Source of the DNA: BRH-c25 sp035627615
GTDB lineage: Bacteria; Bacillota; Clostridia; Lutisporales; Lutisporaceae
Assembly (NCBI GenBank): GCA_035627615.1
Contig: DASPLL010000018.1
Coordinates: forward strand, 124,001 to 188,000
Reading direction: 5' to 3'
DNA: 64,000 nucleotides
A program made the translations under genes and the position numbers. This document shows, one piece after another, positions 16,232-25,052 of the stretch. The notes under the pieces were generated by a model. It worked only from the letters and a program-made list of their open reading frames with translations, searched no databases and had not been told where the DNA came from. Within the stretch, counting starts at the first letter, position 1. Each line of letters opens with the position of its first letter.

Positions 16232-17218
16232 ATGGCAAAATTACAGTTAACCATGGCTTGCCAGGAGTATGACAGGACCACTGCCTTATTTTCCGGGTTG
16301 GTTCAGCCGGAAGGAATCGACTTGAATGTGATCAAGCTGGGTCCTGAAGAGATTTTCTGGCGGCAACTGCAGAATGAAGAGTTTGATATCTGCGAGTTCT
16401 CCAATTCGTCCTATTTTATCCTCCGGGCCCGGGGCGACGACCGCTTTATCTCTCTTCCTGTTTTTGTTTCCCGGAAATTCAGGCATTCGGAAATCTGGAT
16501 CAACAAGGATGCGGGAATCAAAAGCCCCCAGGATTTAAAAGGCAAAGCGGTAGGGGTACCCGACTATACCATGACCGCTACAGTATTCATTCGCGGCATG
16601 CTACAGCACGAATATGGTGTAAACCCCACGGATATCCACTGGTATTACGGCGGGCAGGATACTCCCGGGAGGGAGCAGAGAATCGCGACTCCGACCCTGC
16701 CCAAAGAACTCAAACTGGAAAAGGTCCCCCATAAGACACTAAGCGACATGCTGGAAAAAGGGGAGATCTCGGCCATGATCGGGGCGAGAGCCCCGAAGTG
16801 CTTCCGCGAAGGTTCACCCAAAATAGGTTTGCTGTTTCCTGATTATATGGAATTGGAAAAGGCCTATTTTAAGAAAACGGGTATTTATCCGATCATGCAC
16901 AACATCGTGATCCGTAAAGCTGTACTGGACCGTTACCCCTGGGTAGCCCAGAGCCTTTACAAAGCTTTTTGTGAAGCAAAGGATATCTGCCAGCAGGCGA
17001 TACCCAACACAACGGCTCCTGTGTACATGCTGCCATGGCTCATTCCGGCCTATGAAGAAGCAGTGGAGATACTTGGTCAAGATTACTGGCCCTACGGTAT
17101 CGAGCCCAACCGCAAGACGCTGGAAGCTCTGGCCCTGTATGTATATGAACAGGGACTTGCCGCAAGAAAGCTGGATATTGACGAGGTTTATATTTCCAGT
17201 GTTCCTTATAAAATCTGA
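16232..17218 (+). CDS. 4,5-dihydroxyphthalate decarboxylase-like / periplasmic-binding fold protein, copy B
   Basis: A 328-residue paralogue of the protein at 8716, aligning from end to end (LTMACQEYDRTTALFSG, GKAVGVPDYTMTATVFIRGML, YPIMHNIVIRK, YWPYGIEPNRKTLEAL). It has no signal peptide, so it is probably cytoplasmic. ATG 16232 follows GAGGAGG by eight bases. It is the first gene after the sigma-54 promoter and precedes tctCBA and ubiD, tying this family to uptake and decarboxylation of the substrate. It may be an enzyme or a cytoplasmic ligand-binding protein. Confidence 0.75.
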   Translation: MAKLQLTMACQEYDRTTALFSGLVQPEGIDLNVIKLGPEEIFWRQLQNEEFDICEFSNSSYFILRARGDDRFISLPVFVSRKFRHSEIWINKDAGIKSPQDLKGKAVGVPDYTMTATVFIRGMLQHEYGVNPTDIHWYYGGQDTPGREQRIATPTLPKELKLEKVPHKTLSDMLEKGEISAMIGARAPKCFREGSPKIGLLFPDYMELEKAYFKKTGIYPIMHNIVIRKAVLDRYPWVAQSLYKAFCEAKDICQQAIPNTTAPVYMLPWLIPAYEEAVEILGQDYWPYGIEPNRKTLEALALYVYEQGLAARKLDIDEVYISSVPYKI

Positions 17219-17311
17219 CATGTAAAATACTGTTTACAGGAGGTGTGATTAGGGGGAATTTTCCATTATGGAACAGTTAAGTGGAAAAATAAAGTGGAAG
17301 GGGATGTAGAA

Positions 17312-18331
17312 ATGAAAAAAGGGTCTAAATCAAGATTATCTATTATATTGGTGCTGCTTCTGGCACTCATCATTCCGACGGGATGCGGCCAGGCTACAAC
17401 AACGACGGCGCCCGAACAAGGCAGTACCTATCCGGACCATAATATCCGGCTGATAACGGGTCAGGGGGCCGGTTCCTCAGAGGATCTGGCCATCCGTGTC
17501 GTTGCCCCGGCTCTTTCCCAGGCTTTAGGGCAGACCGTTGTGCCGGAAAGTATGCCGGGCTCAGGCGGCAGGGTAGGCAGGAGCTTTGTGTACAAATCCA
17601 AGGCGGATGGCTACACCTTAGGCATTCTTGGTCAACCATCCTACTCCCTGGGGAAACTTCTGTATGACGGCGAATATGACGTTACCAATACTACGTATCT
17701 CTATCAGATCATCGAAGACTATGGCGTTGTACTGGTCAAGAAAGATGGAAGATACAAGACTTTCCAGGATTTATTAGACGCCAGCAAGAAGCAGCAATTA
17801 GTCATCTCTACCGATGCGGGGATGGGCTCTACCCAGCATTTGCAATCGGTCTTGATGAAACAAATTACCGGTATCGATTTCCGTCTCGTTCCCTTTGAAA
17901 GCGACGGCGAAACATTGGCAGGCCTGGTCGGCGATAAAGTAGACGCGGCCATGTTTACCGGTACCTCCAATATTGTGGGATATCCAGACCAAGTGGTTCC
18001 CATCGTTGTTTTCGCCGATGAACGGGTTAAGAACCTGCCTGATGTTCCAACTTTCAAGGAACTGGGGTTTGATGTGCCTTCCGTAACGATTTCCAATGGG
18101 ATCGTTGCGCCTCCGGATCTTCCTGCCGATGTGAAGCAGAAGCTCGTCGACAGTCTGGAGAAAGTTGTGAAAGACCCTGAAGTTATAAGTATGGCCGAAA
18201 AAGCAGGTCTGGCTTGGAATGTTGTGGGCCCGGAGGAATATGAAAAGAAAGTCAAAGAAATTTATGCAGATATGGAATCCACCTACGTGCCACTGATGAA
18301 GAAGGACATGGAGGAAGCGGCTAAGAAATAG
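17312..18331 (+). CDS. tctC: TctC-type solute-binding lipoprotein of a tripartite tricarboxylate transporter
   Basis: A 339-residue Bug/TctC-family receptor. The N terminus is a lipoprotein signal: KKGSKSR, a hydrophobic stretch, then the lipobox PTGC at about residue 30. The mature part opens YPDHNIRLITGQGAGSSEDL, the usual ligand-loop region, and contains MPGSGGRVG. It would capture a carboxylate outside the membrane for TctAB. It lies upstream of tctB and tctA in the same direction. The ligand is unknown; Bug proteins bind many carboxylates, including aromatic ones. Confidence 0.88.
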   Translation: MKKGSKSRLSIILVLLLALIIPTGCGQATTTTAPEQGSTYPDHNIRLITGQGAGSSEDLAIRVVAPALSQALGQTVVPESMPGSGGRVGRSFVYKSKADGYTLGILGQPSYSLGKLLYDGEYDVTNTTYLYQIIEDYGVVLVKKDGRYKTFQDLLDASKKQQLVISTDAGMGSTQHLQSVLMKQITGIDFRLVPFESDGETLAGLVGDKVDAAMFTGTSNIVGYPDQVVPIVVFADERVKNLPDVPTFKELGFDVPSVTISNGIVAPPDLPADVKQKLVDSLEKVVKDPEVISMAEKAGLAWNVVGPEEYEKKVKEIYADMESTYVPLMKKDMEEAAKK

Positions 18332-18348
18332 AAGCAGAACAACCGGAC

Positions 18349-18376
18349 GGGGGGAGGATGTTAATCTTCTTCCCCC
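18349..18376 (+). other. Intercistronic hairpin between tctC and tctB
   Basis: GGGGGGAGGATG and TTCTTCCCCC can pair imperfectly. Such structures often let the binding-protein message outlast the rest of a transport operon. Confidence 0.45.
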
Positions 18377-18421
18377 ATCTCTATGTCTATGACCCTATTT
18401 TCTTATTGAGGAGGGAGAAAC

Positions 18422-18871
18422 TTGTTAAAGGGTAATGTTGCAGATCTATGTACCCAAGCGGGAATGGCTCTGCTGGCGTTAGTGATTGTCGTGACGGCTC
18501 AGGGCTACCCCGACTCCGCACGGTATTTTCCAACTTTAATCGGGAGCATTACTTTTGTACTAGCCTGCGCACTTTTAGTGAAGACGATTAAAGAAAGCAG
18601 CGGGCTCTCTGGCAAAAAAATCGAAAAAGCGACCATTTTGCGTTGGATCCCCACCGCGGCAGGAATCGTTGGCTGCATTCTGTTCATTTATTTGTTAGGC
18701 TACCGGCTGGGCGGAATACTCTATATGGCAGGGCTGATTTGGTTTCTTGGCTATCGCAAGCCTCTACTAGTCGCCGTTTGGGCGGTAGTGGGCGTCATTG
18801 CTATCTGGCTGCTGTTTGCCAAACTTTTGCTGGTGCCGCTGCCCACGGGGATCCTGTGGCAGTTGATTTAG
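18422..18871 (+). CDS. tctB: TctB-type small membrane subunit
   Basis: A 149-residue protein with four hydrophobic helices (about residues 10-30, 37-55, 75-95 and 105-145), matching the size and topology of TctB. TTG 18422 follows GGAGGGAG by a few bases. It sits between the receptor and the large permease as in other tct operons. TctB is thought to help assemble or stabilise the permease. Sequence conservation in this family is low, so the call rests mainly on size, topology and position. Confidence 0.8.
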   Translation: MLKGNVADLCTQAGMALLALVIVVTAQGYPDSARYFPTLIGSITFVLACALLVKTIKESSGLSGKKIEKATILRWIPTAAGIVGCILFIYLLGYRLGGILYMAGLIWFLGYRKPLLVAVWAVVGVIAIWLLFAKLLLVPLPTGILWQLI

Positions 18872-18903
18872 CTAAAAGACTGTAGAAAGGAGGAGAACAA
18901 TAG

Positions 18904-20391
18904 GTGGTACTTGATATTTTAAGCAGTGTCTTCAACCCCTTGACGATAGAGTTAGTCTTGATCGCATCCTTTACCGGCATTATTTTCGGCGCCTTGCCCG
19001 GCATTGGTCCTACCCTGGCCATGGCTCTCTTGATGCCGTTTACTTTTAAGCTGGGCGCTACCGATGCGTTGATCTTTTTAGGCTGTCTTTTCGGTTCGAC
19101 AATTTACGGAGGGTCCGTTTCGGCCATTCTGATCAATGCGCCGGGGACACCGGGTTCCGCCGCAACGGCCCTGGACGGATACGCCATGGCCCAGCAGGGC
19201 AGGGCCGGAGTCGCCCTGGGCATCGCCGCAACCGCTTCAGCTTTGGGCGGAATCGTATCGATGGTGGTTTTGATGACCGTAGCCCCTTTCTTAGCCATGA
19301 TTACCCTTTTGTTCGGACCTATCGATTACTTTTTGCTGGCTATTTTTGGTCTGAGCGTCATTGTGGTTTCCAGTAAGGGTTCGGTTTTGAAGGGTTTTGT
19401 CATGACCGGTTTCGGATTGATGCTGGCCTTTGTGGGCATGGACCTTGTTTATGGGGTCTACCGGTTTTCTTTCGGAGTCACTTACCTGCAAGACCCGATC
19501 GATTTTGTTCCCGTTCTGATCGGACTCTTCGGGCTTTCCTCAGCCCTGGAACTGGGACTTAAGGGAGGAACGGTTTCCCAAGTGGCCGCTAAAGCTGAAG
19601 GAATGTTTGAGGGGGTTAAGGAAACCCTCCGTCATCCCAAAACCTTGATCCGGTCGATTTTACTCGGCACAGGTATGGGCATGATGCCGGGCGTGGGCAT
19701 CTCCGCCGCTAACTTTATCGCTTATAACGTGACTGTCCAGACGTCCAAGGACCCAGACAGCTTCGGCAAGGGCAATCCCGAGGGGGTTCTGGCTCCTGAG
19801 GCGGCCAACAATGCGGTAGAAGGCGGAGCGCTGATTCCGACGTTTGCCCTGGGTATCCCGGGCAGCGGGTCCTGTGCAATTATGCTGGCCTGTATGATGA
19901 TGCAGGGACTGGAACCGGGGATCCGGTTGTTTGACCGGAGCGGGAATATCGTTTACACTGCGGTTGTTGGAATTATATTAGGCTTAATATTTACCTGGGT
20001 TTTCGGAATCCTGGGATCCGGGTGGTTTGCCAAAGTCACGGTAGTGAAGAACGAGGTGCTGGTCCCCCTTATCGTCTTACTGTGCCTTACCGGTACTTAT
20101 TCCCTGCGCAATAACATTGGTGATATGGTGGCGACCGCTGTGTTCGGCTTTTTAGGCTACTTGTTTAAAGTTAAAAATTATCCTACCGTTCCCTTGATCC
20201 TGGCCATGATTTTAGGGCCCCTGATTGAAAAGAACTTTCTCCGGGCTATGATTATGAGTAATGGTTCGTTATCCATTTTCTACGGCAGCTTGACTACGAT
20301 CGTCCTGCTCATTCTGGTGGTATTCGCCTGGTCGTGGCCGGTATACGAAAACTTTAAAGCAAAGAAGACTGAAGCGGTTGCGAATAACTAA
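18904..20391 (+). CDS. tctA: TctA-type large permease
   Basis: A 495-residue polytopic membrane protein with about eleven hydrophobic helices. The two symmetrical signature loops are present: ALPGIGPTLAMALLMP near residue 35 and MMPGVGISAANFIAYN near 260. GTG 18904 has an AAAGGAGGAG site. TctA is the ion-coupled channel for citrate-like, and in other bacteria aromatic, carboxylates. It completes a tctCBA set transcribed from the sigma-54 promoter. Confidence 0.9.
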   Translation: MVLDILSSVFNPLTIELVLIASFTGIIFGALPGIGPTLAMALLMPFTFKLGATDALIFLGCLFGSTIYGGSVSAILINAPGTPGSAATALDGYAMAQQGRAGVALGIAATASALGGIVSMVVLMTVAPFLAMITLLFGPIDYFLLAIFGLSVIVVSSKGSVLKGFVMTGFGLMLAFVGMDLVYGVYRFSFGVTYLQDPIDFVPVLIGLFGLSSALELGLKGGTVSQVAAKAEGMFEGVKETLRHPKTLIRSILLGTGMGMMPGVGISAANFIAYNVTVQTSKDPDSFGKGNPEGVLAPEAANNAVEGGALIPTFALGIPGSGSCAIMLACMMMQGLEPGIRLFDRSGNIVYTAVVGIILGLIFTWVFGILGSGWFAKVTVVKNEVLVPLIVLLCLTGTYSLRNNIGDMVATAVFGFLGYLFKVKNYPTVPLILAMILGPLIEKNFLRAMIMSNGSLSIFYGSLTTIVLLILVVFAWSWPVYENFKAKKTEAVANN

Positions 20392-20457
20392 GAAGGATTG
20401 CTTATTTTGCGCTGCTTGATTTTACTTGATTTTTCATGAGAAAGTGAGGTTCGACAA

Positions 20458-21879
20458 ATGCCAGTAAAGGATTTGCGCGAATGGTTAAGCCGGATCGATT
20501 CTCCGGCAGAACTTCAAAGAATCAAAGGCGCCGACTGGAACCTGGAGATCGGCGCACTTACAGAGTTAATGCAGCAGAGGGCTCCGGTTCCTGCTCTTCT
20601 ATTTGATGAAATTCCCGGCTACCCCAAGGGGTATAGGGTGCTGACCAATGTCTGTTCCTCGATTCCCCGCCTGGCCTTTTCCTTAGAAGCGCCGGGGGCG
20701 AAGAAAGCGATGGATCTGATAAGTCACTGGCGTAAGTCTTCCAAGGACATTCCCCTGATTCCGCCGGTTGAAGTTCAAAACGGTTCAGTAATGGAAAACG
20801 TTCATTTGGGAAAAGATGTTAACCTGTTGGAATTTCCTGCTCCCAAATGGCATGAAGCCGACGGCGGAAGGTATATTGGCACCGGATGCCTCGTCGTTAT
20901 GAAGGATCCGGACAGTGGATGGATCAACGTGGGCACCTACCGGGTGATGACGGTAGATGAACAAAGAGCGACACTCTATATGTCCAAAGGTAAACACTGT
21001 CATCAGATCCGGGAAAAGTATTGGAAAAAAGGGCAGCCCTGTCCGGTGGCAGTGGTTATGGGACAAGACCCGCTGCTGTTTATCAATGCCAGCATGGAGC
21101 TTCCTTACGGCGTTTGTGAATATGATTACGCCGGGGGCCTCAGGAAGCAGCCGGTTGAGATCATCCGGGGACCTATCACCGGTCTGCCTGTTCCCGCTCA
21201 CGCCGAGATTGTCATTGAAGGTACGATCACCGAGGGAGACATAGCTCCCGAGGGACCTTTCGGCGAATGGACAGGATATTATGCCAGCGGAGTGAAAGAT
21301 GAAGCGGTGATCCGGGTGCAGTCCGTTCTTCACCGGAATGATCCGATCCTGATGGGCGCATGTCCGTGCAAACCGCCTTCAGAGCAAACTTTTTACCGGG
21401 GGCCGATCCGTTCCGCCATTATTTGGGACCAGTTGGAGGCGGCAGGGATTCCCGGTATCGCCGGTGTTTGGGTGCATGAGGCCGGCGCGGGCCGGATGCT
21501 TTTGATCGTATCCATCAACCAGAAATATGCCGGACATTCCCGGCAGGCCGGACTGGTAGCCTCTCAGTGTCATGGGGGGGCCTATGCCAGCAAATGCGTG
21601 ATCGTGGTGGATGATGACGTAGATATTACCAATACCAACGAAGTGCTGTGGGCGGCGCTGACCCGGTGCGATCCGGCGGAGGACGTAGAGATTTTGAAAA
21701 AGTGCTGGAGTACCATTCTTGATCCTACGGCTTATTACAAGGATGGCGGCCTTTATAACAGCCGGATGGTGATCGACGCCTGCCGTCCTTATGGGAAACT
21801 GGGTAGCTTCCCTGCTGTGTTAGGTCCGGAGAAAGAGTTGGTGGACCGGTTGAAAGACAAATTCGCAGGTTTGTTTTAG
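20458..21879 (+). CDS. UbiD-family prenyl-FMN decarboxylase
   Basis: A 473-residue UbiD-type (de)carboxylase. The EGPFGEWTGYY segment near residue 264 carries the conserved glutamate and prenyl-FMN contacts; KPPSEQTFYRG and CVIVVDDDVDITNTNEV follow, as in 4-hydroxybenzoate and phenylphosphate-type relatives. It needs prenylated FMN made by UbiX, encoded two genes-width away at 21992. In anaerobes such enzymes act on aromatic and heteroaromatic acids. Next to a carboxylate importer and far from ubiquinone or menaquinone genes, a catabolic role is likely. The substrate is not known. Confidence 0.88.
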   Translation: MPVKDLREWLSRIDSPAELQRIKGADWNLEIGALTELMQQRAPVPALLFDEIPGYPKGYRVLTNVCSSIPRLAFSLEAPGAKKAMDLISHWRKSSKDIPLIPPVEVQNGSVMENVHLGKDVNLLEFPAPKWHEADGGRYIGTGCLVVMKDPDSGWINVGTYRVMTVDEQRATLYMSKGKHCHQIREKYWKKGQPCPVAVVMGQDPLLFINASMELPYGVCEYDYAGGLRKQPVEIIRGPITGLPVPAHAEIVIEGTITEGDIAPEGPFGEWTGYYASGVKDEAVIRVQSVLHRNDPILMGACPCKPPSEQTFYRGPIRSAIIWDQLEAAGIPGIAGVWVHEAGAGRMLLIVSINQKYAGHSRQAGLVASQCHGGAYASKCVIVVDDDVDITNTNEVLWAALTRCDPAEDVEILKKCWSTILDPTAYYKDGGLYNSRMVIDACRPYGKLGSFPAVLGPEKELVDRLKDKFAGLF

Positions 21880-21930
21880 CTGTATGCCAAAGTTCCTGAT
21901 GGTCTGGAAGGTGTTTCAGATCAACTTGGT

Positions 21931-21950
21931 GGGACGGCTCAGGCCGTCCC
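21931..21950 (+). other. Hairpin between ubiD and ubiX
   Basis: GGGACGGC-TCAG-GCCGTCCC, perfect eight-bp stem, followed by ATTTGGTATTT. Without a real T-run it may only reduce transcription into ubiX. Confidence 0.5.
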
Positions 21951-21991
21951 ATTTGGTATTTCGACAGATCAACAATGAGGAGAGATGTATC

Positions 21992-22543
21992 GTGCGTGTA
22001 ATAGTAGGAATTACCGGCGCTTCAGGCGTAATTTACGGGATCCGGCTTCTGGAAGAATTAAGAAAGACAGATCTGGAAACACACCTGGTAATCAGTAAAT
22101 GGGGAGAAGAGACCATCCGGAAAGAAACCAGCTATACGGTCCAGCAAGTGAAGTCCCTGGCCGATGTTTGCCATGAGCGAACAGATCTGGCGGCGGCTGT
22201 TTCCAGCGGCTCGTTTAAAAACGAGGGGATGATGGTAGTTCCCTGCAGCATGAAGACCCTATCGGGAATCGCCAATGGGTATTCTGAAGATTTGCTGGTG
22301 CGAGCTGCGGACGTAACAATCAAAGAAAAGAGGAAATTGGTCCTGCTGACGCGGGAGACTCCTTTAAACGTGATACACCTGGAAAATATGCTGAAGCTAG
22401 CCCGGATCGGAGTGACAATCATGCCGCCGGCACCGGCCTTTTATACCCATCCCCAAACCCTGGAGGAGATCGTCAACCAGACCGTGGGACGGGTTTTGGA
22501 TCAATTTGGCATAGAAATGACAACCTTTAAACGATGGTCATAA
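21992..22543 (+). CDS. ubiX: UbiX-family flavin prenyltransferase
   Basis: A 183-residue protein of normal UbiX length. VIVGITGASGVIYGIRLLEEL is the FMN-binding N terminus; VPCSMKTLSGIANGY and TRETPLNVIHLENMLKL are the prenyl-phosphate and FMN signatures. GTG 21992 follows GAGGAGAG by eight bases. UbiX joins dimethylallyl phosphate to FMN to make the cofactor for UbiD, whose gene lies just upstream. Its end overlaps open sequence leading into the activator gene, so the three are probably one transcript. Confidence 0.9.
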   Translation: MRVIVGITGASGVIYGIRLLEELRKTDLETHLVISKWGEETIRKETSYTVQQVKSLADVCHERTDLAAAVSSGSFKNEGMMVVPCSMKTLSGIANGYSEDLLVRAADVTIKEKRKLVLLTRETPLNVIHLENMLKLARIGVTIMPPAPAFYTHPQTLEEIVNQTVGRVLDQFGIEMTTFKRWS

Positions 22544-22584
22544 ACTCGGAAGATACGGGCTGGCGCCCGGTTGAGGTGAAGAAC

Positions 22585-24510
22585 ATGTATAAAATAGCGG
22601 TTATTTATTCGGCGTATCCTGAAATTGAGGAAGCAGCCAACGAACTCATACGCAATAAAGAGTACTATGTGGAAATTGCCATTGGCGTATTAGATAAGGC
22701 CGTTGAATTAGCCAAAAGATACCAGGCCGGCGGCTTTGACCTGATTATCAGCCGGGGCGTTACAGGAGTTCTCATCCGCTCAGCCGTGAGTATTCCCGTG
22801 ATTTTGGTGGATATTACCAACTTTGATATTATCCGTACCTTATACAACGCCAGGCAATACGGGAAAAAACTTGCTTTTTTACAATATTCTCGGGGCTTAA
22901 AATATCACGATTTTGACTTTATCCGTGAAATTCTGGGAATGAACGAGGATGAGCTGCAGATCTTGTATTTCCGGAACGACGGGGAACTGCAAGAGCAGGT
23001 TAATAACGCCAACAACAGTTCTGTGGATGTGATTATCGCTACAGGGGCCTATATACTTGAATTAGCCAGACAGCAAGGTTTCAAAACCATCATGGTTCGT
23101 TCCACCAAGGAAGCCATCTATAATGCCTTTCAACAGGCTGAAGACATATTGAATTTTCAGCATGTGGGGCAGGAACTATATCGGTATTTCCAATTATTGT
23201 CGGAAGCAAGTCCCACCGGTCTTATTTTTCTTGACGCCTGTGAAAATGTAAGATATGTGAGCGGCCCGGCCGGGAACTTGCTGAAAATCGATACTTCCAG
23301 AACGGTCAATCGGAAATTCGCGGATTTATGCGCCGCGTCGCCGGCCTTAAAAGGCCTGGTCTTCTGGCAAAACACCGGCCAGATCCATTTTGAGGGTACC
23401 GACCTCCTGGTGAAAAAGCTGGTTTTACACCAGGGAGATAAGGTTACGGGGTATGCCATTGAGATCAGTTACCCAACTGCATCCGTCACAGTCGCGGATC
23501 CCCGCAATAATGAAGGCCTTCGCAATCAGGGACTCGTAGCGCGGTATCATTTTTGCGACATCGTCGGAAATTCCGAAGCGATTACGAAAACCATCACGAA
23601 AGCCAAGAGTTACGGAAAAACAGACTTAACGATCCTGATTACCGGGGAAAGCGGCACCGGCAAAGAGGTGCTGGCCAACAGCATCCATAATGTCAGCGCC
23701 AGAAAAGACCGTCCCTTTGTGGCCGTTAACTGCGCCACCTTGCCTCAGAGCTTGCTGGAGAGCGAGTTGTTCGGCTATGAAGACGGAGCTTTCACGGGGG
23801 CGAAACGGGGTGGAAGATTGGGGCTTTTTGAGATGGCCCAAGGCGGAACCATTTTTTTAGATGAAATATCAGAGATAACTATGCCCGCTCAAGCCCAACT
23901 CCTCCGTGTTCTGCAGGAAAAAGTGATCCGCCGGGTGGGCGGCAATAAAATTATTTCGGTAGATGTCCGTGTCATTGCCGCCAGTAATGCGGATCTTTTA
24001 GAAAGAATTAAAACAGGTCAATTCCGGGAAGATCTGTTTTATCGCCTGAACGTCCTGAATATCCGTATTCCTCCTTTGAGGGAAAGGAAAGAAGACATTC
24101 CGCTTTTGATCAAGTATTTTCTCGAAAAACAGGCTGATAGTGCCCAGGACGTCGTAATTCCCGAATTGTTTATGCGAAAGCTGCAGGCGTACAAGTGGCC
24201 GGGGAATATCCGGGAATTGGAAAATTTTGTAGATAAATTCGCCATTTTGTCACAGGACACGCAAAACGGGCATCCTTTATGGGAGGATTTGTTTATGGAC
24301 TTTTCACATTATGAACGGCTCAGCCAAAGCGGTGACCAGCGATCCTTAAACATCAAAATCGATACTCTCAGACGCATGGAACTTCAGATCATTGAAATGT
24401 TATATGAAAGGTATGGCGGGGATAAGTCGGAACTCGCCAGAATGTTGGGCATTAGCCGCTCCAATCTTTGGAGCAAATTAAAGATATTGGGCAAGGAAGA
24501 AGAAATATAA
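22585..24510 (+). CDS. PrpR-type sigma-54 enhancer-binding activator
   Basis: A 641-residue activator. Residues 1-180 match the PrpR_N sensor domain (FDLIISRGVTGVLIRSAVSIPVI), followed by a PAS-like region (about 205-300). The AAA+ domain has Walker A GESGTGKE (about 354), the sigma-54 contact loop GAFTGAK (about 401) and WPGNIRELENF, then a Fis-type helix-turn-helix at the end (ARMLGISRSNLWSKLK). ATG 22585 follows GAGGTGAA. It is the obvious activator of the sigma-54 promoters at 15862 and 26012. Its sensor domain probably binds a pathway intermediate. Confidence 0.9.
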   Translation: MYKIAVIYSAYPEIEEAANELIRNKEYYVEIAIGVLDKAVELAKRYQAGGFDLIISRGVTGVLIRSAVSIPVILVDITNFDIIRTLYNARQYGKKLAFLQYSRGLKYHDFDFIREILGMNEDELQILYFRNDGELQEQVNNANNSSVDVIIATGAYILELARQQGFKTIMVRSTKEAIYNAFQQAEDILNFQHVGQELYRYFQLLSEASPTGLIFLDACENVRYVSGPAGNLLKIDTSRTVNRKFADLCAASPALKGLVFWQNTGQIHFEGTDLLVKKLVLHQGDKVTGYAIEISYPTASVTVADPRNNEGLRNQGLVARYHFCDIVGNSEAITKTITKAKSYGKTDLTILITGESGTGKEVLANSIHNVSARKDRPFVAVNCATLPQSLLESELFGYEDGAFTGAKRGGRLGLFEMAQGGTIFLDEISEITMPAQAQLLRVLQEKVIRRVGGNKIISVDVRVIAASNADLLERIKTGQFREDLFYRLNVLNIRIPPLRERKEDIPLLIKYFLEKQADSAQDVVIPELFMRKLQAYKWPGNIRELENFVDKFAILSQDTQNGHPLWEDLFMDFSHYERLSQSGDQRSLNIKIDTLRRMELQIIEMLYERYGGDKSELARMLGISRSNLWSKLKILGKEEEI

Positions 24511-24533
24511 TCTGCAAAAGGAGGCAGAGAATC

Positions 24534-25040
24534 ATGGAGATCACCACACCGATTTCAGTAGAGCAAATTCAACAGCTCCGGGTATACGACAAAATCCTGA
24601 TCAATGGAACGATTTTTGCCGGCAGGGATGCTGTTTTGCCAAAGCTGGTTCGATTGATTGAGGATAACAAGCTTGATACCACCGGGATCGATTTACAGGG
24701 AGCCGTTATTTTCCATACCGCCGTAAGCCCTGCCGGGATAGGGCCCACTTCCAGCAACAAGGTGGAGATCGAGTCGTCTATTCCCCTCTTGTCTAAAGCC
24801 GGGGTCAAGATCCATCTTGGCAAGGGGAGCCTGGATCAAAAAACAGTGGAAGCCCTGCGGCAAGCCGGCTCGATTTTTGCTGTCACGCCGCCGGTTACGG
24901 CTTTGTTTTCGGCCAAACTCAAGTCTCAACGGGTGGCCGCTTTTCCCCAGGAGGGAATGGAGGCTTTTTATGCCCTGGAAGTCGAGGATTTTCCGGCAAT
25001 CGTGGCCATAGCCCACGGAGTATCCATCTATAACAAGTAG
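24534..25040 (+). CDS. Fumarate hydratase class I / tartrate dehydratase beta subunit
   Basis: A 168-residue protein equal to the C-terminal (beta) domain of class I fumarases. DKILINGTIFAGRDAVLPKL and the loop SPAGIGPTSSNKVE are characteristic. ATG 24534 follows AAAGGAGG. The alpha subunit follows 12 bp later, the reverse of the common alpha-beta order. Together they would hydrate or dehydrate a fumarate-like dicarboxylate (fumarate, mesaconate or a methylated analogue). With methylaspartate ammonia-lyase nearby, mesaconate is an attractive substrate (inference). Confidence 0.85.
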   Translation: MEITTPISVEQIQQLRVYDKILINGTIFAGRDAVLPKLVRLIEDNKLDTTGIDLQGAVIFHTAVSPAGIGPTSSNKVEIESSIPLLSKAGVKIHLGKGSLDQKTVEALRQAGSIFAVTPPVTALFSAKLKSQRVAAFPQEGMEAFYALEVEDFPAIVAIAHGVSIYNK

Positions 25041-25052
25041 GGAGGATTGGCG

